From assembly GCF_027923385.1 (NCBI RefSeq), contig NZ_BSEC01000001.1, positions 3,570,001-3,634,000 of the forward strand: a stretch of DNA of 64,000 nt, in the 5' to 3' direction. The stretch comes from Methylocystis echinoides (GTDB taxonomy: Bacteria > Pseudomonadota > Alphaproteobacteria > Rhizobiales > Beijerinckiaceae). The notes under the pieces were generated by a model. It saw only the letters and a list, made by a program, of their open reading frames with translations. It was not told where the DNA came from and did no database searches. The position numbers were made by a program, and so were the translations under genes. Shown here one piece after another: positions 26,024 to 36,300 of this stretch; the stretch's first letter is position 1, and each line of letters opens with the position of its first letter.

Positions 26024-27199
26024 CTACCCGCCCCGCAGCGCCTTCAGCACCTTCAAGCTCGCGCGCCCGTTACGCGGCAGCCCGACGCGGCCCTGATAAT
26101 CCGCAATCGCTTCCTTGGTCTTGGTCCCGATGACGCCGTCGGCGTCGCCGACATCGTAGCCCGCGCGCACCAACAGCCCCTGCAACTCCCGCCGTTCGGC
26201 GCGCGACAGGCCGGGATCGTCGGTCGGCCAGGGGGTCTGAATGCCCGGACGCCCGCGCAGACGATCGGAGAGCACGCAGATCGCCAGCGCGTAGGATTCG
26301 GCGGCGTTATAGGCGTAGATGGCGTCGAAATTCTTCGTCACCAGAAAGGCCGGGCCGTTGCGGCCGGCCGGCAGCATCAGCCCGGCGGAGCCGCCGCCGA
26401 GCCCGCCGCCGTCGAGCCGCGAGATCCCGCGCGACTCCCAGAAGGACATGGGCTGCTTGTGGCCACGGCCGGTCGGGCCGGAATAGCTCTCCGGCAGCCT
26501 GACTTCGAAGCCCCAGTGTTCGCCCGAGCGCCAGCCGCTCTTGCGCAGGAAATTGGCGGTTGAGCCGAGCGAATCCGCCGCGGAGCTGGCGATATTGCGC
26601 CGTCCGTCGCCGTCGAGATCGACGGCGGTGCCCAGGAAGGTCGAGGGCATGAATTGCGTATGGCCGAAGGCGCCCGCCCAGGAGCCCATGAACTCCTCGG
26701 CGCGAATGTCGCCGCCGTCGAGGATCTTCAGCGCCGCCACGAACTCCTTGCGCCAGTAGTCGTTGCGGCGCGGCGCCTCGCAGGCGAGCGTCGCCAGCGA
26801 CTGCACCACGGGGCGCTTGCCGAAGCTCTTGCCGAAATCCGACTCCACGCCCCAGACGGCGACCACCGTCGCCGGATCGACGCCATAGCGGCTCTCGGCG
26901 GCGTGCAGGGCCTGGCCATATTTATGCAGCATGGCCTGCCCTTCCTCGACGCGCTCCTCGTCGACGAGGCCGGCCACATAGTCCCACACCGGCGTGGTGA
27001 ACTCCGGCTGCTTGTCCATGAAGCTGACGGCGTCATTGGGCTCGAGACCGTCCGTGGCCGAGGCGATGGTCTGCTGGCTGACGCCCGCCCCCGCCGCCGT
27101 ATGGCGCAGGCCCGAGAGGCAGGAGGACCATTCCGCGCGGGCCGGGCCCGCAAGGAGAAGAAAAGCGGCCGAAGCCAGGAGAAGATGATTCGCCTTCAT
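26024..27199 (-). CDS. Lytic murein transglycosylase (MltB-like SLT_2) with C-terminal peptidoglycan-binding domain
   Basis: This protein of 391 residues starts at 27199 with a signal peptide (MKANHLLLASAAFLLLAGPARA). The MltB-type catalytic domain has Glu119 in VAVWGVESDFGKSFGKRP, FVAALKIL, GSWAGAFGHTQFMPST and YAYNAAESYALAICVLSDRL. A PG-binding-1 domain covers about residues 325-388 (LQGLLVRAGYDVGDADGVIG). It cleaves peptidoglycan in the periplasm. A longer in-frame GTG start at 27400 runs through repeat DNA and is rejected. It is a second transglycosylase in the window, unrelated in sequence to the SLT lipoprotein at 14209. Confidence 0.92.
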   Translation of the reverse strand: MKANHLLLASAAFLLLAGPARAEWSSCLSGLRHTAAGAGVSQQTIASATDGLEPNDAVSFMDKQPEFTTPVWDYVAGLVDEERVEEGQAMLHKYGQALHAAESRYGVDPATVVAVWGVESDFGKSFGKRPVVQSLATLACEAPRRNDYWRKEFVAALKILDGGDIRAEEFMGSWAGAFGHTQFMPSTFLGTAVDLDGDGRRNIASSAADSLGSTANFLRKSGWRSGEHWGFEVRLPESYSGPTGRGHKQPMSFWESRGISRLDGGGLGGGSAGLMLPAGRNGPAFLVTKNFDAIYAYNAAESYALAICVLSDRLRGRPGIQTPWPTDDPGLSRAERRELQGLLVRAGYDVGDADGVIGTKTKEAIADYQGRVGLPRNGRASLKVLKALRGG

Positions 27200-27261
27200 G
27201 GATAAATGATAACGCCGGAATGGTGTTTTTTTTACTGCGCGGGCGCCGCGACCACGGCCCC

Positions 27262-27391
27262 ATACCGCCCCTTCACGGGGAGGTCGGCGGCCAAAGGCCG
27301 CCGGGTGGGGTTCTCGCCGCAACACTGTCGCTGCGGCCTTACCCCACCCGACCCGGCTTCGCCGGGCCACCCTCCCCGTAAAGGGGAGGGA
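27262..27391. repeat. Composite inverted-repeat element upstream of the transglycosylase
   Basis: The 130-bp element contains nested inverted words: CCCCTTCACGGGGAGG near the left end and CCTCCCCGTAAAGGGGAGG near the right end, with GGGTGGGG / CCCCACCC inside. It occupies nearly the whole gap between the transglycosylase start and the fadJ stop. Confidence 0.6.
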
Positions 27392-27412
27392 TGGGCTCAC
27401 GCCCGAGGCGGA

Positions 27413-29620
27413 TCAGGCCGCCTTCTTCTGCGGCAGGAAGCGGCCGTAGAAGGTTTCACCCTTCGCGGCCATGTCGCGCAGCAGTTGCGGCGGATCGAAG
27501 CGCGGGCCGTATTTCGCGGCGAGCGCGTCGCACAGCGCCACGAAGGCCTTCGCGCCCATGCCGTCGATGAAGCTGATCGTGCCGCCGGTGAAGGGCGCGA
27601 AGCCGAAGCCCAGGATCGAGCCCACATCCGCCTCGCGCGGATCGGTGACGACGCCCTCCGCCATGGTGCGGGCCGCCTCCACCGCCTGCACGACAAGGAA
27701 GCGCTGCTTCAGCTCGGTGACGTCGATCGTGTCGGGATCGAGCGTCGCTTCCGCCAGCGCGGCGAGGCCCGGCCACAGGCTCTTGCTGCGGTCGGCGTGG
27801 TAATCGTAGAAGCCCTTGCCGTTCTTGCGGCCGAAGCGCCCGTTCTCCTCCACCATGAAGCGCAGCACGCGCTCCTGACGCGGATCGATGGCCTTGTCGC
27901 CGAGATCCTTCTTGGCGGCGTTGAGGATCTTCCAGCCGAGATCCAGCGCGACTTCGTCGTTGAGCGACAGCGGCCCGACCGGCATACCGGCCATGCGCGC
28001 GACATTCTCGATCATCGCCGGCGGCACGCCCTCGGTCAGCATGATCTGCCCTTCGCGCACGTAATTCAGCACGCAGCGATTGGCGTAGAAGCCGCGCGTG
28101 TCGTTGACGACGATCGGCGTCTTCTTGATGATCCGGATGAAATCCAGCGCGGTCGCCAGCGCGCGGTCGCCGGTCTTTTCGCCCATGATGACTTCGACGA
28201 GCAGCATCTTCTCGACCGGCGAGAAGAAGTGGATGCCGATGAAATTCTCCGGCTTCATCGAGGTCTCGGCAAGCGAGGTGATCGGCAGCGTCGAGGTGTT
28301 GGAGGCGAAGATCACATCCGCGCCGACGACCGCCTGCGCCCGCGCCGTGGCTTCCGCCTTCACCGTTCGATCTTCGAACACCGCTTCGAGCACGAGATCG
28401 CAGCCCGCAAGCGCGGCGTAATCCGCGGTCGCCGTCACGCGCGCCAGCAGCGCCTCCTTGTCGGCAGGCGTGGCGCGGCCCTTCGCGACGGAGGCGGAAA
28501 TCAGCGCGTCGATGGTCGCCTTGCCCCTGTCGGCGCTTTCCTGATCGCGGTCGAGCAGCACGACGTCGATTCCATTGAGCGCGCTCACATAAGAAACGCC
28601 CGCGCCCATGAAGCCGGCGCCAAGGACGCCGATCTTCTTCAGCGTCGTCGGCGGAACGTCGGCGGGGCGATGCGCGCCCTTTTCGAGTTCGTTCTTGGAG
28701 AGGAAGAGCGAGCGGATCATGGCCGCCGCCTCCTTCGAGCGCAGAATATGCGCGAACCAGCGCGACTCGACGGTCAGCGCCTGATCCATCGGCAATTGCA
28801 GCCCTTCATAGACCGAATGCAGAATGGCCTTCGCCGCAGGATAATTGTCATAGGTCTCGCGGCGATAGATGGCGTTGGCCGCCGGCCACACCATCATGCC
28901 GGCGGGCGAGAACACCTTGCCGGAGGGATTCTTGAAATCCTTGGCGTCCCAGGGCGCCTGCGCCTTGCCGCCCTTGACGATCCAGGCGCGGGCGCGATCC
29001 ACGATCTCCGCGCGGGGCGCGATCTCGTGAACGAGCTTCGCGCCGAGCGCCGCCTTCGGCTTCACCTGATCGCCCCGGAACAGGAACTGCAACGCGTCGC
29101 CGGTCTGCATGATGCGCGCGACGCGCTGCGTGCCGCCGGCGCCGGGGAACAGCCCGACCTTGATTTCCGGCAGGCCGACCTTGGTTTTCTCATCATCCGC
29201 CATGACGCGATAATGGCAGGCGAGCGCGAGTTCAAACGAGCCGCCGAGGCAGACGCCGTGAATCGCCACCGCGAAGGGTTTGCCGCAGGTCTCCAGCTTG
29301 CGATAGAGCAGCGAGAGGCGGCGTGAGTTCTCGAAGAAGAGAACATTGGCGGCGTCCTCGCCCTTTTCCTTGAGGGCCTTGGCGTATTCCGCCGCGCCGG
29401 TCTGCAGCATGGAGAGATCGGCGCCGCCAGAGAAGGCGCTCTTGCCGGACGTGATCACGCAGCCCTTCACGGCCGGATCGGCGACAATGGTTTCGACAGC
29501 CTGGTCGAGGTCGCTGATCACCTCGGGGGTGATGACGTTCATCGAGCGGTCGGGCATGTCCCATGTAAGGAGCGCAACACCATCGGCGCCGGTCTCGAAG
29601 AGGAAATTAACGAGGTTCAT
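27413..29620 (-). CDS. fadJ: Fatty-acid oxidation complex alpha subunit (enoyl-CoA hydratase / 3-hydroxyacyl-CoA dehydrogenase)
   Basis: This bifunctional beta-oxidation enzyme of 735 residues hydrates enoyl-CoA and oxidises 3-hydroxyacyl-CoA with NAD. The N-terminal crotonase domain (about 1-200) shows [15 protein letters not shown] and [20 protein letters not shown]. The dehydrogenase Rossmann motif is [20 protein letters not shown] at about residue 325-345, followed by [15 protein letters not shown] and the 3HCDH C-terminal domains ([18 protein letters not shown]). It is full length. It is the third gene of a minus-strand fadE-fadA-fadJ cluster with repeat-filled gaps of 125-150 bp. FadB is the alternative name for the same function. 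Confidence 0.93.
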   Translation of the reverse strand: MNLVNFLFETGADGVALLTWDMPDRSMNVITPEVISDLDQAVETIVADPAVKGCVITSGKSAFSGGADLSMLQTGAAEYAKALKEKGEDAANVLFFENSRRLSLLYRKLETCGKPFAVAIHGVCLGGSFELALACHYRVMADDEKTKVGLPEIKVGLFPGAGGTQRVARIMQTGDALQFLFRGDQVKPKAALGAKLVHEIAPRAEIVDRARAWIVKGGKAQAPWDAKDFKNPSGKVFSPAGMMVWPAANAIYRRETYDNYPAAKAILHSVYEGLQLPMDQALTVESRWFAHILRSKEAAAMIRSLFLSKNELEKGAHRPADVPPTTLKKIGVLGAGFMGAGVSYVSALNGIDVVLLDRDQESADRGKATIDALISASVAKGRATPADKEALLARVTATADYAALAGCDLVLEAVFEDRTVKAEATARAQAVVGADVIFASNTSTLPITSLAETSMKPENFIGIHFFSPVEKMLLVEVIMGEKTGDRALATALDFIRIIKKTPIVVNDTRGFYANRCVLNYVREGQIMLTEGVPPAMIENVARMAGMPVGPLSLNDEVALDLGWKILNAAKKDLGDKAIDPRQERVLRFMVEENGRFGRKNGKGFYDYHADRSKSLWPGLAALAEATLDPDTIDVTELKQRFLVVQAVEAARTMAEGVVTDPREADVGSILGFGFAPFTGGTISFIDGMGAKAFVALCDALAAKYGPRFDPPQLLRDMAAKGETFYGRFLPQKKAA

Positions 29621-29650
29621 TGTTTCGCTCCCAAGCGGAGAATCCTTTTA

Positions 29651-29760
29651 CCCCCTCCCCACCCCTCCCCCGCTTCGCGGGAGAGGGAGCAGACCCTCGC
29701 TTTCATCAGCATCGCCGATCGCGAGCATCCCTCTCCCGCGAAGCGGCGGAGGGTCGGGAG
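29651..29760. repeat. Inverted-repeat element between fadA and fadJ
   Basis: The arms are CCCTCCCC...CTCCCCCGCTTCGCGGGAGAGGGAG on the left and CCCTCTCCCGCGAAGCGGCGGAGGGT on the right, each a hairpin in itself and complementary to each other. It has the same C-run/G-run design as the other intergenic repeats. Lying inside an operon-like cluster, it could cap the upstream fadA mRNA or give unequal expression. Confidence 0.65.
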
Positions 29761-29770
29761 GGAGCGCTGC

Positions 29771-30979
29771 TTACACCCGTTCGATAATCGTCGCCGTGCC
29801 CATGCCGGCGCCGATGCAGAGCGTGACGAGCGCCGTCGATTTGCCCGAACGCTCTAGCTCGTCGAGCGCCGTGCCGAGAAGCATCGCGCCCGTCGCGCCG
29901 AGCGGATGGCCCATGGCGATGGCGCCGCCATTCACATTGACTTTCGCCGGGTCGAGACCGAAGGCCTGCACATAACGCAAGACCACCGCCGCGAAGGCTT
30001 CGTTGACCTCGAAGATGTCGATGTCGTTGAGCGTCATGCCGGAACGCGCCAGCACCTTCGCCGTCACATCGACGGGACCGGTCAGCATGATCGCCGGCTC
30101 GGACCCGATATTGGCGAAAGCGCGGATGCGGGCGCGCGGCTTCAGGCCGAATTTCTCGCCGGCCTCCTTCGAGCCGACGAGCACCGCCGCGGCGCCGTCG
30201 ACGATGCCGGAGGAATTGCCGGCGTGATGCACATAGGTGAGTTTCTCGATCGCCGGATAGGCCTGGATGGCCACGGCGTCGAAACCGCCCTGCTCCGCGA
30301 AGAAAGCAAAGGAGGGCTTCAGGCTCGCCAGCGCCTGCATGTTGGTGTCGGGGCGCATGTGCTCGTCGCGGTCGAGCAGCGTGATCCCGTTCACGTCCGT
30401 GACCGGTACGACGGACTTCGCAAAGCGTCCGTCCGCCCAGGCCGTCGCCGCACGCTTTTGCGATTCGACCGCATAGGCGTCGACGTCGTCGCGTGAAAAA
30501 CCATATTTCGTCGCGATGAGATCGGCCGAGACGCCCTGCGGCATGAAATAGGAGGGAATGGCGATCGTCGGGTCCACGGGCCAGGCGCCGCCCGAGGCGC
30601 CGATGCCGATTCGGCTCATGGATTCCACGCCGCCGCCAATGGCGAGGTCATGCTGCCCCGACATGATCTCCGCGGCCGCGAAATTCACCGAGTCGAGCCC
30701 CGAGGCGCAGAAGCGGTTGATCTGCACGCCGGGCACCTTGTACGAAAAGCCCGAGGCGATGGCGGAAGCGCGCGCAATGTCGCCGCCGGCCTCGCCAACC
30801 GGATCGACGCAGCCGAGAATGACGTCGTCGACTTCCGGCCCCGCAAGATTGTTACGCTCCCTGATCGCCGTCAGCGCCGTATTGGCGAGGCCGAGAGAGG
30901 ACACCTCATGCAGCGAACCATCCGGCTTGCCGCGCCCGCGCGGCGTCCGGACGGCGTCGTAAATAAAGGCTTCGGGCAT
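29771..30979 (-). CDS. fadA: Acetyl-CoA acetyltransferase / 3-ketoacyl-CoA thiolase
   Basis: This thiolase of 402 residues starts [17 protein letters not shown] at ATG 30979, after GAGGAAACACC. The active-site nucleophile is Cys91 in [16 protein letters not shown]. The C-terminal half has the conserved [18 protein letters not shown] histidine motif and the second catalytic cysteine in [13 protein letters not shown]. It cleaves 3-ketoacyl-CoA in beta-oxidation; biosynthetic acetoacetyl-CoA formation for PHB is possible but less likely next to fadJ and fadE. A longer open frame upstream (to 31294) runs through the palindrome and is not coding. Confidence 0.93.
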   Translation of the reverse strand: MPEAFIYDAVRTPRGRGKPDGSLHEVSSLGLANTALTAIRERNNLAGPEVDDVILGCVDPVGEAGGDIARASAIASGFSYKVPGVQINRFCASGLDSVNFAAAEIMSGQHDLAIGGGVESMSRIGIGASGGAWPVDPTIAIPSYFMPQGVSADLIATKYGFSRDDVDAYAVESQKRAATAWADGRFAKSVVPVTDVNGITLLDRDEHMRPDTNMQALASLKPSFAFFAEQGGFDAVAIQAYPAIEKLTYVHHAGNSSGIVDGAAAVLVGSKEAGEKFGLKPRARIRAFANIGSEPAIMLTGPVDVTAKVLARSGMTLNDIDIFEVNEAFAAVVLRYVQAFGLDPAKVNVNGGAIAMGHPLGATGAMLLGTALDELERSGKSTALVTLCIGAGMGTATIIERV

Positions 30980-31018
30980 GGTGTTTCCTCTCGTTTTTAT
31001 CTCTTTCAATCGCTGCTG

Positions 31019-31085
31019 CGGCTTGCCCCTCACCCCAGCCCTCTCCCCGCTCGGCGGGGAGAGGGCTGGGGTGAGGGGCAAGCCG
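31019..31085. repeat. Perfect 67-bp palindrome (32-bp arms, 3-nt loop) between fadE and fadA
   Basis: The arms 31019-31050 and 31054-31085 are exact reverse complements over 32 bp with only TCG between them. The outer part contains GCTTGCCCCTCACCCC, the same word that bounds the element at 22029-22162. It lies between fadE and fadA on the minus strand, 20 bp after the fadE stop. Confidence 0.92.
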
Positions 31086-31104
31086 CGCGCGCTGCGTTCA
31101 TCGC

Positions 31105-32898
31105 TTAAAACATGTCCGCCGGAAGCGACATCATCGTGTCGGCGCCGGTCACGATACGGGCGAGGCGCAGGCCCGTCTCCGGCAACATGCGCTCCATATA
31201 GAAGCGGGCCGTGACAAGCTTCGCGTCCATGCGCGCCGCCTGCTCCGGTTCGCGCGCCTTTTTCTCGATCGCGGCGGCGGCGATCTTCACCCACATCAGC
31301 GCCAACGCGACGCGGCCGAGCAGATGCATGTAATCATAAGACGCCGCGCCGGCGTTGTCGGGCTTCGCCATGGCGTTCTGCATGAGCCACATGCTGGCCT
31401 TCTGAAGATCGCCCAGCGCCGCCTGCGTCGGCGCGACGAAGGGCTTCATCGCCTCCTTGTCGCCATGCGACTGGAGAAGCTCGCCGGCGTCCTTGAAGAA
31501 GGCCATGATGGCGCGGCCGCCGTCGCGCGGCAGCTTGCGGCCGACGAGATCGAGCGCCTGAATGCCATTGGCGCCTTCGTAGATCATGGCGATTCGCGCG
31601 TCGCGCACGAACTGCTCCATGCCCCATTCGCGGATGTAGCCATGACCGCCGAAGACCTGCTGCGCCTTCACGGCGTTGTCGAAGCCGAGGTCGGTGAGCA
31701 CGCCCTTGAGCACCGGCGTCATCAGCCCGAGCCGATCCTCCGCCGCCTGACGCGCCGCCGCGTCCGGCGACCGATGGACCACGTCGCTGTCGAGCGCCGC
31801 GGCGAGGGTCAGCCCGCGCGCGGCTTCGTTGAAGGCCTTGATCTCCATCAGCATGCGGCGCACGTCCGGATGCACGAGGATCGGATCGGCTTTCTTGTCG
31901 GGGTCTTTCGGTCCGGTCAGCGCGCGACCCTGAAGCCGCTCTTTCGCATAGGCCAGCGCGTTCTGATAGGCGACCTCGGATTGCGCGAGCCCCTGGATGG
32001 CGACGCCGAGCCGCGCCTCATTCATCATCACGAACATGGCGTTGAGTCCGCGATTGGGCTCGCCGATGAGGAAGCCCTGGGCGCCATCGTAATTCATCAC
32101 GCAGGTGGCGTTGCCGTGAATGCCCATCTTCTCTTCGATGGAGCCGCAGGAGACGCCGTTGCGTTGCCCGAGCGAGCCGTCCGCGTTCACGAGAACCTTC
32201 GGCACGATGAAGAGCGAAATGCCCTTCACCCCCGCGGGCGCGCCCTCGATGCGGGCGAGCACGAGATGGATGATGTTCTCGGCAAGGTCATGCTCGCCGG
32301 CGGAAATGAAGATTTTCTGGCCGGTGATCGAATAGCCGCCGTCCGCGCGCGGAACCGCCTTCGTCGTCAGGAGACCGAGGTCGGTGCCGCATTGCGGCTC
32401 CGTGAGATTCATCGTGCCGGTCCAGCGGCCTTCCGCCATCTTCGGCGCGTAAAGGCGCTTCTGCTCGTCAGAGCCATGGGTCAGCAGCGCGGCCAGCGCG
32501 CCCTGGGTGAGCCCGGGATACATGGCGAAGGCCATGTTGGCGGCGGAGGCGTATTCGCTCATCGGCGTGGAGAGCGTGAAGGGCAGGCCCTGCCCGCCAT
32601 ATTCCTCCGGCACGGGCAGGCCGATCCAGCCGCCGCCGGCATAGGCCGCGAACGCCTCCCTGAAGCCCGCGGGCGTCCTGACGGCGCCGTCGGCGTCGCG
32701 CCGGCAGCCATTGGCGTCGCCCGACTGGTTGAGCGGCGCCAGAACCTCCTCGCAGAGCTTGCCGGCTTCGGCAAGAATCTGCGCGATCACGTCCGGCGTG
32801 ACGTCCGCGAAGCCTTTCAGCCCGCTGAACCGCTGATATTGCAAGACGTCGTTGAGCAGGAAAAGCGTGTCGTCGACGGGCGCGCGGTAGCTCGGCAT
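31105..32898 (-). CDS. fadE: Acyl-CoA dehydrogenase (FadE-type, with C-terminal extension)
   Basis: This FAD-dependent acyl-CoA dehydrogenase of 597 residues makes trans-2-enoyl-CoA. The start [19 protein letters not shown], the FAD-binding stretches [17 protein letters not shown] and [14 protein letters not shown], and the C-terminal block [21 protein letters not shown] are typical of the about 590-residue group that has an extra helical C-terminal domain. It starts a minus-strand cluster with fadA and fadJ. Electrons would go to an electron-transfer flavoprotein that is not encoded here. Confidence 0.93.
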   Translation of the reverse strand: MPSYRAPVDDTLFLLNDVLQYQRFSGLKGFADVTPDVIAQILAEAGKLCEEVLAPLNQSGDANGCRRDADGAVRTPAGFREAFAAYAGGGWIGLPVPEEYGGQGLPFTLSTPMSEYASAANMAFAMYPGLTQGALAALLTHGSDEQKRLYAPKMAEGRWTGTMNLTEPQCGTDLGLLTTKAVPRADGGYSITGQKIFISAGEHDLAENIIHLVLARIEGAPAGVKGISLFIVPKVLVNADGSLGQRNGVSCGSIEEKMGIHGNATCVMNYDGAQGFLIGEPNRGLNAMFVMMNEARLGVAIQGLAQSEVAYQNALAYAKERLQGRALTGPKDPDKKADPILVHPDVRRMLMEIKAFNEAARGLTLAAALDSDVVHRSPDAAARQAAEDRLGLMTPVLKGVLTDLGFDNAVKAQQVFGGHGYIREWGMEQFVRDARIAMIYEGANGIQALDLVGRKLPRDGGRAIMAFFKDAGELLQSHGDKEAMKPFVAPTQAALGDLQKASMWLMQNAMAKPDNAGAASYDYMHLLGRVALALMWVKIAAAAIEKKAREPEQAARMDAKLVTARFYMERMLPETGLRLARIVTGADTMMSLPADMF

Positions 32899-33305
32899 CG
32901 AATTCTCCCAAAGGTCGACTCAAAGGCCGCCTCGCGCGACCCCGATGAGACGCCGTTCGCGTCTTAGGTAGAGGGGGGGCGCCAAGCGCGCAATAGGGGC
33001 CTGAACATGGCTCAAGCTCGTGACCCTAGAGAATGAGCCTTGCCCGGACCACACTCGCCGGAACATGGTTAACCGACTGTTTTCAAACACTGAACAAATC
33101 GTACCCGGAAGCCCGGCGCATTAACCGGCTGTTTACCGTCCACACCCAAATTCGGATTTTGGAGACCGAAATGCGCACAAATGGTTAACGCGGCGTTCGA
33201 TAAAGCTTAAGTTTAAGGTAGTAGCGTGATTCGCGCGTGTGTGAGTCGGTATCCCCTGCAGTTCTCCCTCCAGCCATCCCCAGACGGGCACGCCGGACAC
33301 GCAAT
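32899..33305. promoter_or_regulatory. Divergent promoter region of fadE and the PodJ-like gene, with repeated TTAACCG-CTGTTT boxes
   Basis: This 407-bp non-coding region contains two copies of TTAACCGRCTGTTT (33069-33082 and 33121-33134), 52 bp apart. Both fit TTAA-N7-TTWN, close to the CtrA consensus TTAA-N7-TTAA. A further GGTTAACGCGGC (33183) and CTTAAGTTTAAGG (about 33207) are nearby, all upstream of the PodJ-like start. The pattern is seen directly. That CtrA binds is inferred, because podJ-type polarity genes are cell-cycle regulated in related bacteria. Confidence 0.45.
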
Positions 33306-36300
33306 ATGACCAAGGCATTTTCCCGCAGATACCGCGACCTCGACGCAGAGGCGCGCAGAGCCGCGCGCGCAGAGGCGCGCCGGTCGGGAAAACGCCTCGG
33401 CGCCTGGCTCGACGAGGCCGGAGACGAGCCGTACGATGACGAAGACGAGGATTTTGGCGAGGACGTCGAGGCGGTCGCCCGCCGTCTGGCGCGCCCGGGC
33501 GGCCCCTCCGAGTCGCGCCGCCGTCGGGAAGACGAGAATCAGCCGCGCCGCTGGCGTGACGACGTGAAAAATTACGGGCGTCGCGGCGGCCGGAGCGAGC
33601 CCGACGACCCGCCGCGACGCCGGCGGGACGACGGTGTCCGGGACGCCCGCGATGACGCCGACGAACAGCCGCGTCGCTGGCGTGACGACGCCCAGCAGCA
33701 GCGCCGCCGCCGGGAGGATCGCGAGCCGGATCAGCCGCGCCGCTGGCTCGACGAGGAGGACGCCCCGCATCGCCGGCGCGACGTCCGCGCTGTCATGGAT
33801 GACGATGAACGTGTCCCGCATCGCCGGCGCGAACTGCGCGCCGATATCGATGACGACGACCGCGCCCCGCGCCGCATGCGCGCCGCCCGGCGCGAGATCG
33901 AGGAGCTGATCGATCCGCAGGAGATCGTCGCCGACACGGCCGAAATCGTCGGGCGTCGCATCGCGAAGAGCGAGCGTCATACCGCCCGCGCGCTCGACAA
34001 TCTCGCCGAACTCGTCGAAGACGGCGCGCGCAGCCGCGAAACAGCCGAAGAAGGGCTCGCTTTCCTGGCGCGGCGTCTCGGTCGCATCGAATCCCGCCTT
34101 GCGGAGCAGTCCGCTGCGAGCGACAGCGTCAAGCCGATCCGCACGGCGCTGGCGCGGCTCGAGACCCGGCTCGAGCGGCTCTCGGGGCCGGAGCGCGTCC
34201 TGCATGTGGAAGAAGCCCTCAGCGGGCTCGACCGGCGCCTGAGCGACATTGCGCGCCGACTGGATACGCCCCCGCCGCGCGAGCGCCCGGTCGCGCCGCC
34301 GCCCGCCGCGCTCCACGCGCCCGAACCAGCGTTTACGCCGGCTCCAGCCGCTGTCCAGGCCCCGGCCCACACACCTGCGCCTGCGCCTGCCCATGCGGCT
34401 GCGCCTGTTCACGCGCCGGCGCCTGTCCAGCCGCCTGCGCCCGCGCCGGCGGCCGCGCCAGTTCGACCGGAGCCGCCGCGCCGCGCCGAGGCCTTCGCCC
34501 GCCGGCCGCTCGAGGAATCCATCGCGGAGATCACCCGTCGTCAGCGCGCGCTCGAGGCCGCCGAGGCCCCTGCGCCGGCGACGACGCGCCCGCCGGCGCC
34601 GCAGCCGGCGGCGGCCCTGCCAACCGCGGCGCCGCCCATGCGCATGGAGGCGTCGGACTTCGCGCCGCCGCCCCGCCAATTTGCGGATGTCCAGTCACGG
34701 CTGGAGGCAATTTCGCGGCAGATCGATACGGCGCGCCGCGACGCGGCGGAGCGCGCGGACCATCATCTCGTGGTGATGCGCCAGATCGAAGCCCTGCGCC
34801 GCGATCTGACGGAAATGTCCGGCGCGATCGTCGAACTGGCGCCGCGCGCCTCCATCGGCGCCATCGAGACGGCGTTGCGCGAATTGTCGCGCCGGATCGA
34901 CACGCAACGCGGACAGGGAGTCGCCGCCGAGCTGCTCGCGCCCGCTGAGCGGATCGCCGCCGAATTGCGCAACGCGATCAAGGAGCTCGATCCGAGTCCG
35001 CTGGTGCGCAACCTGCACGCCGACGTGCAAACCATCGGGCGCCGACTCGACGCGCTGCAGCAGCCGGGAGCCGTAGACCCGGTCGCGATCGACCTTCTCG
35101 TCAGCCAGACGCGCGATATTCGCACGCAACTCGCCGGCCTCACCGCGCGGCCCCTGCCCCTCGAAAAGATCGAGGCGCGGCTCGTCGATCTCAATCAGCG
35201 CGTCGAATTGCTGGCGCGCGCCGGCGGCGGCGCCGCCAAAGCGGCCGTCGCGCTGGACATGGGCGAAGTCGCGCGCTCGATCCGCGCCATTGTCGCGGAG
35301 GAGACAAGTTCGAGTTTCGACACCTTCAGCGGCCGTCTCGAAACGCTCGCGGCGCGCCTCGACGCGGTCGTGTCCGATGCGGGCGGCGCGCAGCGCTTCG
35401 ACGAGCTCGGCAGGCGCATCGACGATCTGGGCCACAAGCTCGCCACGCGCATCGCCGCCGCCGCCGCGACGCAGGCCCCGCGGCCGAACAGCGCCGCGCT
35501 GGAAGCGCTCGTCGCGGGCCTCGCCAGAAAACTCGACACCGCCCTCGAGCAAAAGCCGCAGGCGCCGGTGATCGAAGAGATCGGCAGAAAGCTCGACGCG
35601 CTCGAAACGCGCCTGCCGGACGCCAACGCCATCGATTCCATCGCGCGCATCGAGGCGGCGCTCGCCAGCCGCACGGCCGAGCAGGATTTCGCCGATCTCG
35701 CACAGCGCATCGACGACGTGCGCGAGACGCTCGCGCAAAAGCTCGACCGCAACGACACCATGCAGCGGCCCGATGTCGGCGCCGTCGAGCGGCTCGTGCG
35801 CGGCCTCGATCACAAGGTCGACACGGCGCTGGCCACTGGCGCGAGCGCGCGCGACATCGCCCCGATCCTCAGCCAGCTCGAACAATTGACGCGCAAGGTC
35901 GACCTGCTCGACGATCCCGTCGGCAATCCGAGACTGGGCGCGCTGCTGGGGGCGCCGGCGGCGCATCCCAAGCTCGACGAGATCGCGACGCGCCTCGATC
36001 ACATGCAGGTGTCGCTCGCCCATCGCGCCGAGGAAGGCGCCCGCGTCGAGGCGCGGCAGGCCGAACTGACCGATCTCGTCGAGCAGCTTGCCGCCGGCAT
36101 CAGTCAGGCGGCCGAATCGCGCGGCGACATCGAGGCGATCAGAGCGCTCGAACGACAGATTGGCGCCCTGTCGCAACGACTCGACCGTAATGACCACAAC
36201 GGCGCCGCGCTCGCCGCCGTCGAGGCGAAGATCGGCGCCCTTGTCGCGCATATCGAGGAAAGCCGGACCGCGACCACGCTCGCTGCGGAAGAAGCGGTCC

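Noticed and set aside
27206..29326. Plus-strand open frame of 706 codons
   Set aside because: It lies opposite fadJ, whose two enzyme domains are unmistakable. Long antisense frames arise from high GC in third positions.
22029..31085. The palindromic repeats as a CRISPR array
   Set aside because: The units are dispersed between genes, differ in length and sequence, and have no regular spacers; no cas genes are present.
31324..32967. Plus-strand open frame of 547 codons
   Set aside because: It lies antisense to fadE; it is rich in His, Arg and Glu as expected for the complement of a high-GC gene.
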